From Burkholderiales bacterium (GTDB lineage: Bacteria > Pseudomonadota > Gammaproteobacteria > Burkholderiales > Burkholderiaceae_A): DNA of 11,733 nucleotides. Below are positions 7,744 through 11,733 of this stretch, piece after piece (positions within the stretch are counted from its first letter, which is position 1; the number at the start of each line of letters is the position of its first letter). The stretch is from assembly GCA_030828265.1 (NCBI GenBank), contig JAURCW010000019.1:1-11733 (forward strand). The letters are read 5' to 3'. The notes below the pieces were generated by a model. That model ran no database searches. It saw only the letters and a list, made by a program, of their open reading frames with translations, and was not told the origin of the DNA. Both the position numbers and the translations under genes were made by a program.

Positions 7744-7801
7744 AAGCCTGCGCAATGCAGGGGTATGTCATTTCTCTTAACCCATCTTTTTAGGTGAATT
7801 C

Positions 7802-7951
7802 ATGAAAAGCTTTGTCTCTGTTGTTTCTGCTCTGATGGTGTCCCTCTCGATGTTTGCTGGCCTCGCAACCCCCTCTTCGGCTGTGGCAAGCGAGAAGGTT
7901 GACTGCAGCAAGAAAGAGAATGCTGAAAAGAAAGAGTGCAAGAAGAAGTAA
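7802..7951 (+). CDS. Small secreted Lys- and Cys-rich peptide, 49 residues, unknown function
   Basis: A short gene of 49 codons, ATG at 7802 and TAA at 7949-7951. AGGTGA at 7792-7797 is a good ribosome binding site. Residues 1-29 look like a signal peptide: MKSF, a hydrophobic core with VVSALMVSLSMFAGLA, and an AVA cleavage site. The mature part would be only 20 residues, with eight lysines, five acidic residues and two cysteines (C35, C46) eleven positions apart, in a repeated pattern of C-x-K-K-E and E-C-K-K-K. An intrinsic terminator follows, so it looks like a complete single-gene unit. I do not recognise a family. A periplasmic metal- or redox-responsive peptide is one idea because of the cysteines and the neighbouring chrA, but nothing proves it. 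Confidence 0.7.
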   Translation: MKSFVSVVSALMVSLSMFAGLATPSSAVASEKVDCSKKENAEKKECKKK

Positions 7952-7959
7952 GGCAAACC

Positions 7960-7993
7960 AAAGCCCCGGGCCGCAAGGCGCGGGGCTTTCTTC
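7960..7993. terminator. Bidirectional intrinsic terminator between the small peptide gene and chrA
   Basis: AAAGCCCCG (7960-7968) pairs perfectly with CGGGGCTTT (7981-7989), 12-base loop, followed by CTTCC. Because the stem begins with AAA and ends with TTT it gives a T tract on both strands and can end both the plus-strand peptide gene and the minus-strand chrA operon, whose stop codon is at 7994-7996. Confidence 0.8.
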
Positions 7994-9367
7994 CTAAAGT
8001 AGTAACACGCCTACCAACCCACCCGCTGCCACAATAAGCCAGACAGGCAGACGCCAAAAAACCAAGGCGACGAAAAACAAGACAGCAATGGCCAAATCAA
8101 GCGACCATGTCACGGCTGTCACAAGAACCGGGTCGTAGAACGCAGCAAACAAAAGGCCGACGACAGCGGCGTTCACTCCATGGAAGGCCGACTGCAGAGC
8201 GGGCTGCTGCTGAAGCGTACGCCAGAACGGTAGGGCCCCTGCAAGCAATAGGAACGACGGCAGAAAAATAAAGAAAAGGGTAAAGAGCCCTAAAAGCACC
8301 ATCGCCCACGGCGAGGCAAAGACCTCAAGCAGCGCGGATGGCACCGACGTTGCTGCACCAAGAAACCCTGCAAAGGTAAATAAAGGTCCCGGCATGGCTT
8401 GCGCTGCGCCATAGCCCAGAAGAAACGTTTCGTTCGAGACCCAGCCCGGATCGACAACCTGAGACTGTAAGACGGGTAGCACCACATGACCACCACCAAA
8501 CACCATGGCCCCGGCTCGAAAATAGGCGTCGGCAAGCGCGGCAAAAAAGGCGCCGTCGGTCCACCAAGTCAAAACCGGTAAACCAGCCAAAAGAAAAACA
8601 AACAAAACAAGCCAGAACAAGCCCGCATGACGATTCAACTGTGCAGACCGTGGGTCTAAAGCTCGAACAGCATCCTCTTTAAATGACTGGCTGGCTGCTG
8701 GAGTAGTCGGCGGGCTATTTAAGGAGACTTGCGAGCCAGAGGGCGCAATAGGACCCAACTTGAACCCCCAGCCGGCAAGGCCCGCCACCATAACGGCAAG
8801 CAGTTGACCCCAGACCCCAAGGCTCTCTCCAATACTTAACAAGAACGCCGCAACCAAAGCGGCGACGGTTGCCCGAGAATTGTCGGGACACAAGGACTTC
8901 GCCATACCCCACAAAGCATGCGCCACCACTGCAACAACCACCAATTTGATACCGGACAACAACCCGTAGGCAAGGCTTTGATTTAAAAGACCATGTCCGA
9001 GACCGATAAGGATCATGAGCAAGGCCGATGGAAGCGTAAAGCCAAGCCAAGCGGCCAGACAGCCGGAATAGCCTGCCCTTGAAAGTCCAATGCCCATGCC
9101 CACCTGAGAACTGGAGGGCCCTGGCAGAAACTGGCAAAGGGCCACAAGCTGAGCATAGGCTTGGTCGGTAAACCATTTACGACGCTCAACAAATTCATCG
9201 CGGAAGTAGCCGATATGTGCTACCGGCCCCCCGAAGGAGGTTAGGCCAAGCCTAAGGAAGACAAGAAAGATAAGCCAGGAAGATGTTTTCTTAGGCTTTA
9301 AAGCGCCGCTGTCAGACGCTTCATGAACAGCCTGCGTCTCGTTTGGAGCACCCTGGTTATCGCTCAA
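7994..9367 (-). CDS. chrA: Chromate transporter ChrA (two-domain form)
   Basis: Inner-membrane protein of the CHR family, known for chromate efflux and sulphate-linked transport. About 457 residues with two homologous halves. The first half carries FLRLGLTSFGGPVAHIGYF, EFVERRKWF and FLPGPSSSQ; the second half repeats the pattern as FRAGAMVFGGGHVVLP and QAMPGPLFTFAGFLGA. A hydrophilic linker of some 45 residues (SGSQVSLNSPP to RSAQLNRHAG) joins them. The frame is open up to a TTG at 9439, deep inside fpr; no ATG is available before the first conserved segment. I prefer the TTG at 9367, which overlaps the fpr stop by only 11 bases, but the start is uncertain. Last gene of the pdxH-gloC-fpr-chrA operon and followed by a terminator. 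Substrate may be chromate or another oxyanion. Confidence 0.9.
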   Translation of the reverse strand: MSDNQGAPNETQAVHEASDSGALKPKKTSSWLIFLVFLRLGLTSFGGPVAHIGYFRDEFVERRKWFTDQAYAQLVALCQFLPGPSSSQVGMGIGLSRAGYSGCLAAWLGFTLPSALLMILIGLGHGLLNQSLAYGLLSGIKLVVVAVVAHALWGMAKSLCPDNSRATVAALVAAFLLSIGESLGVWGQLLAVMVAGLAGWGFKLGPIAPSGSQVSLNSPPTTPAASQSFKEDAVRALDPRSAQLNRHAGLFWLVLFVFLLAGLPVLTWWTDGAFFAALADAYFRAGAMVFGGGHVVLPVLQSQVVDPGWVSNETFLLGYGAAQAMPGPLFTFAGFLGAATSVPSALLEVFASPWAMVLLGLFTLFFIFLPSFLLLAGALPFWRTLQQQPALQSAFHGVNAAVVGLLFAAFYDPVLVTAVTWSLDLAIAVLFFVALVFWRLPVWLIVAAGGLVGVLLL

Positions 9368-10133
9368 CGAAGGCTCGTTCAATAAGGTAATCACCAGGCT
9401 GCCCAAGCCCAGGGGAGACCTCAAAGCCTCTCTGGTCAAGCATGTCAGCCGTCTCCTTCAACATAGAAGGACTGCCGCAGATCATGGCTCGGTCAAGCGC
9501 AGCATCAAGCGAAGGCAGCCCTATATCGTCGAAAAGTTTGCCCGACTCAATGGCTGTTGTGAGTCGACCTGTATGCGTAAAGGCCTCTCGTGTCACCGTA
9601 GGGTAGTAAATCAGCTGGCTGCTCACCATGTCTCCTAGAAACTCGTGCTGAGGCAGCTCCTTCGTGAGGTAGTCGGAGTAGGCCAGCTCGCTAACCAGTC
9701 GTACACCATGAATCAACACGACCTTTTCAAAACGCTCATATGTCTCGGGGTCTCGAACAATACTCATGAAAGGCGCAAGCCCCGTTCCTGTCGAAAAAAG
9801 ATAAAGGTGCCGACCGGGACGCAGATCATCAAGAACCAGAGTACCCGTCGCCTTCTGACCAATGAGTAGGCTGTCACCAACCTGAACATGTTGCAGTCGC
9901 GATGTTAACGGCCCATCAGGAACCTTGACGGATAAGAACTCCAGATGCTCCTCGTAGTTCGAACTCACCACGCTGTAGGCACGCATCAGTGGCTTGCCAT
10001 CCACCTCTAGACCAATCATGACAAAGTGACCGTTGCGGAATCGAAAGCTTGACTCGCGCGTGGTGGTAAAGGAAAAAAGCGTCTCGTTCCAATGGGTCAC
10101 ACTGGTTACGGTCTCGGTGCTGTTAGAAGCCAT
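9357..10133 (-). CDS. fpr: Ferredoxin/flavodoxin--NADP(+) reductase
   Basis: FAD enzyme passing electrons between NADPH and ferredoxin or flavodoxin in the cytoplasm. 258 residues, the usual bacterial Fpr length. The FAD-binding domain has RAYSVVSS (51-58) and GPLTSRL (74-80); the NADP domain has STGTGLAPFMSIVRD (114-128) and MICGSPSML (217-225). The C-terminal AFVER resembles the tail of bacterial subclass Fprs such as those of Azotobacter and Rhodobacter. ATG at 10133 with AAGGAA upstream, which overlaps the stop of the preceding hydrolase gene (14 bases between them). It is followed by chrA with a short overlap. In the operon it could provide low-potential electrons for oxidative-stress or reductive reactions; this link is inference. 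Confidence 0.95.
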   Translation of the reverse strand: MASNSTETVTSVTHWNETLFSFTTTRESSFRFRNGHFVMIGLEVDGKPLMRAYSVVSSNYEEHLEFLSVKVPDGPLTSRLQHVQVGDSLLIGQKATGTLVLDDLRPGRHLYLFSTGTGLAPFMSIVRDPETYERFEKVVLIHGVRLVSELAYSDYLTKELPQHEFLGDMVSSQLIYYPTVTREAFTHTGRLTTAIESGKLFDDIGLPSLDAALDRAMICGSPSMLKETADMLDQRGFEVSPGLGQPGDYLIERAFVER

Positions 10134-10147
10134 GAACGGGGTGTTCC

Positions 10148-10792
10148 TTAATCGTTGTTGTCAGTGCCAACGTAGGGGTTGGTAAGACGTTCCTGGCCAA
10201 AACTGCTCATTGGGCCGTGGCCGGGCACAAACTCAATATCGTCTCCTAAGGGGAAAAGCCTGTGTCTGATCGAGCGCAAAAGATCGTCATGATTTCCCCT
10301 TGGAAAATCGGTTCGGCCAATGGAGCCTGCAAAGAGCACATCCCCCACAAAGGCAATACGACTGGCGAGGTGCACGAAGACGATATGACCTGGGGTGTGG
10401 CCTGGGCAATGAATCACCTCGAGGGCCTGCTCGCCTACCATCACCGTTTCTCCATCAAAGAGCCACCGGTCTGGCCTGAAAGACTGTAGCTCGGGGAAGC
10501 CAAACATTTTTGACTGCGTGGGCAGCTGGTCAATCCAAAAGGCATCATCCGGATGAGGTCCTTCAAGTGGCACACCAAGGCGACTTGCGAGAAGGCCGGC
10601 TTCGCCGCAGTGATCGATGTGCCCATGCGTAAGAAGGATTTTTTCAAGCTGCGCGCCCGACTGGGCAACCACCGCCTCGAGCTGATCGATATCTCCTCCT
10701 GGGTCAATCAAGGCAGCCTTCTTGGTGACTGGGCAGACAATAAACGAGCAGTTTTGCTCGAAGGGCGTGACTGGAATAATTTCAATTTCCAT
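10148..10792 (-). CDS. gloC: Metallo-beta-lactamase-fold hydrolase, YcbL/GloC type (glyoxalase II-like)
   Basis: 214-residue metal-dependent hydrolase, close in wording to E. coli YcbL (GloC), a type II glyoxalase that hydrolyses S-lactoylglutathione. It begins MEIEIIPVTPFEQNCSF. The metal-binding motif THGHIDHCG supplies H56, H58, D60 and H61; further ligands are H132 (CPGHTPGH), D151 (FVGDVLF) and H192 (VPGHGP). SIGRTDFPRG (near 157-166) is also shared with YcbL. The ATG at 10792 has GGGG at good distance; an in-frame TTG at 10801 is less likely. It lies 30 bases after pdxH and 14 before fpr. A persulphide dioxygenase is less likely since the YcbL-like wording continues to the C-terminus. 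Confidence 0.92.
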   Translation of the reverse strand: MEIEIIPVTPFEQNCSFIVCPVTKKAALIDPGGDIDQLEAVVAQSGAQLEKILLTHGHIDHCGEAGLLASRLGVPLEGPHPDDAFWIDQLPTQSKMFGFPELQSFRPDRWLFDGETVMVGEQALEVIHCPGHTPGHIVFVHLASRIAFVGDVLFAGSIGRTDFPRGNHDDLLRSIRHRLFPLGDDIEFVPGHGPMSSFGQERLTNPYVGTDNND

Positions 10793-10822
10793 AGACCCCA
10801 AGTGTATCTGGCCTAAGGGTTT

Positions 10823-11488
10823 TTACGGGGAGAGCCTGCGAATCGCCCACAGCCTTTGCGCGTTCGAGCTCTCGGACGTGTCACTGCTGTCAATACGAAA
10901 TTCAATTCGGTCATGCAACCGAGAAGGCCGCCCCTGCCAAAACTCAAAGCGATGGGGAGCAAGACGATAGCCCCCCCAATGGTCTGGCCTGGGTGGCTGC
11001 GGACCGAGTTCTTGGCGAAAATCCTCGAAGGCTTTCGCCAAGGCCTCGCGCGAGCTGATGGGCTCGCTTTGTGCCGAGGCCCATGCGCCAATCCTGCTCT
11101 CAAGTGGGCGGCTGTGAAAGTAGGCATCCGACTCTTCTGCGCTAACCCTTTCTAAGAGACCCTCGATGCGAACCTGACGCTCAAGCTCCGGCCAGAAAAA
11201 TAACAGGCTAGCCTTAGGGTTTTGAGCAATCTGCCTACCCTTGACCGACTGATAGTTGGAAAAAAAGACAATTCCTTGCGAGTCGACACCTTTAATTAGC
11301 ACCACACGACTGCTTGGGCTGCCATCGAAGCCAACGGTCGACAAAACCATGGCATTGGGCTCAGGCAACTGGGCTTTAAGCGCCTCGTTCAGCCAGATTT
11401 CGAACTGCTGGAAAGGGTCTTTACAAACGCTCCCCTCGTCCAGACTAGCCTGGGTGTAGTCTTTACGGAGATCGGCCAGTTGATTCAT
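10823..11488 (-). CDS. pdxH: Pyridoxamine/pyridoxine 5'-phosphate oxidase
   Basis: FMN enzyme oxidising pyridoxine or pyridoxamine 5'-phosphate to pyridoxal 5'-phosphate with oxygen, giving H2O2. 221 residues, full length. It starts [11 protein letters not shown] and has SSRVVLIKG (59-67, FMN contact), [13 protein letters not shown] (75-87), [14 protein letters not shown] (125-138) and the family signature [12 protein letters not shown] to GRPSRLHDR (167-194), ending in the usual RLSP. ATG at 11488, with AAAGG about seven bases upstream. First gene of the minus-strand operon pdxH-gloC-fpr-chrA; an AT-rich region in front of it must hold the promoter. Confidence 0.97.
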   Translation of the reverse strand: MNQLADLRKDYTQASLDEGSVCKDPFQQFEIWLNEALKAQLPEPNAMVLSTVGFDGSPSSRVVLIKGVDSQGIVFFSNYQSVKGRQIAQNPKASLLFFWPELERQVRIEGLLERVSAEESDAYFHSRPLESRIGAWASAQSEPISSREALAKAFEDFRQELGPQPPRPDHWGGYRLAPHRFEFWQGRPSRLHDRIEFRIDSSDTSESSNAQRLWAIRRLSP

Positions 11489-11626
11489 GGAAAGCCTTTT
11501 GAGATGAAAAGTTAGTTAAAAATGACTTAATTTGCTCTATTTTAATGTAAATAAACTCTTCTTTTACGTTATTTAAGCACCAGACCCGTGTGAAAGAGCG
11601 GGCTTAGCGACCCCCCATTGGCCGAG

Positions 11627-11653
11627 GGTCATTGATTATTCTTATCAATGACT
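11627..11653. repeat. Inverted repeat, 9 bp perfect, 7-base loop
   Basis: GTCATTGAT (11628-11636) and ATCAATGAC (11644-11652) are exact reverse complements around TATTCTT; a G-T pair extends the stem by one. No T run follows on either strand, so an operator or RNA structure is more likely than a terminator. Confidence 0.6.
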
Positions 11654-11659
11654 TTGAAA

Positions 11660-11690
11660 GCTTCAATTGGACGCAACTAACAATTGAAGC
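11660..11690. repeat. Inverted repeat, 10 bp perfect, 11-base loop
   Basis: GCTTCAATTG (11660-11669) and CAATTGAAGC (11681-11690) are exact reverse complements. It begins only seven bases after the preceding dyad, and the half-sites share a CAATTG/CAATGA core. It lies just before a possible start codon at 11696. Confidence 0.6.
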
Positions 11691-11733
11691 GCACAATGCA
11701 GGAGTTGATAGGACAGCTTTTTGTTCTAGACAA

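Larger units (their letters stand above)
11489..11733. other. Upstream region of pdxH, AT-rich, no clear gene
   Basis: The first 90 bases are AT-rich and on the minus strand contain TTTACA and TAAAAT-like hexamers in poor arrangement, so the pdxH promoter is probably here but not pinned down. The central part is more GC-rich (around 11584-11627). The distal part holds two dyads described separately. At the right edge an ATG at 11696 opens a frame reading MQELIGQLFVLD up to the window end; it could be the start of a divergent gene, but twelve codons are not enough to call it. Confidence 0.4.

Noticed and set aside
11696..11733. Possible start of a divergent gene, MQELIGQLFVLD, at the right edge
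   Set aside because: Only twelve codons, no clear ribosome binding site and no recognisable family; mentioned but not called.

Overview
The window looks like an ordinary stretch of a betaproteobacterial chromosome, most likely Burkholderiales. This is inferred from the protein sequences: IlvD, Lgt, GreB, PdxH, the small c-type cytochrome and the malonyl-CoA decarboxylase all read like betaproteobacterial versions, base composition is moderately GC-rich, and genes are tightly packed. No mobile element, CRISPR array, rRNA or tRNA was seen.

Layout. (1) Positions 1-2676, minus strand: a malonate-use operon read right to left, mcd (malonyl-CoA decarboxylase), a crotonase-family gene starting inside the mcd stop codon (ATGA overlap), then the start of a malonyl-CoA synthetase gene cut by the window edge. 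Malonate would be activated to malonyl-CoA and decarboxylated to acetyl-CoA; the crotonase has an unknown role and lacks one of the two classical catalytic glutamates. (2) 2847-3761, minus: lgt, the first enzyme of lipoprotein maturation, with its own terminator. (3) 3837-5528, plus: ilvD, divergent from lgt, for branched-chain amino acid synthesis. (4) 5731-6033, plus: a small secreted monohaem cytochrome c with a strong ribosome binding site, followed by an 18-bp perfect palindrome and a good intrinsic terminator. (5) 6172-7230, plus: an atypical short-chain dehydrogenase (YeeZ-like) whose 3' end overlaps the convergent greB gene (minus) by 62 bases. (6) 7802-7951, plus: a 49-residue secreted Lys- and Cys-rich peptide gene, with a terminator that can serve both strands. 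(7) 7994-11488, minus: a compact operon read right to left, pdxH, a gloC/ycbL-like metallo-beta-lactamase-fold hydrolase, fpr (ferredoxin/flavodoxin-NADP reductase) and chrA (chromate transporter). (8) 11489-11733: an AT-rich non-coding region with two neighbouring perfect dyads.

Most of the content is housekeeping. The items most worth a second look are the crotonase inside the malonate operon, the tiny secreted Lys/Cys peptide, the coupling of fpr and chrA behind pdxH, and the repeats upstream of mcd and pdxH. I see no strong evidence for a wholly new multi-gene system.
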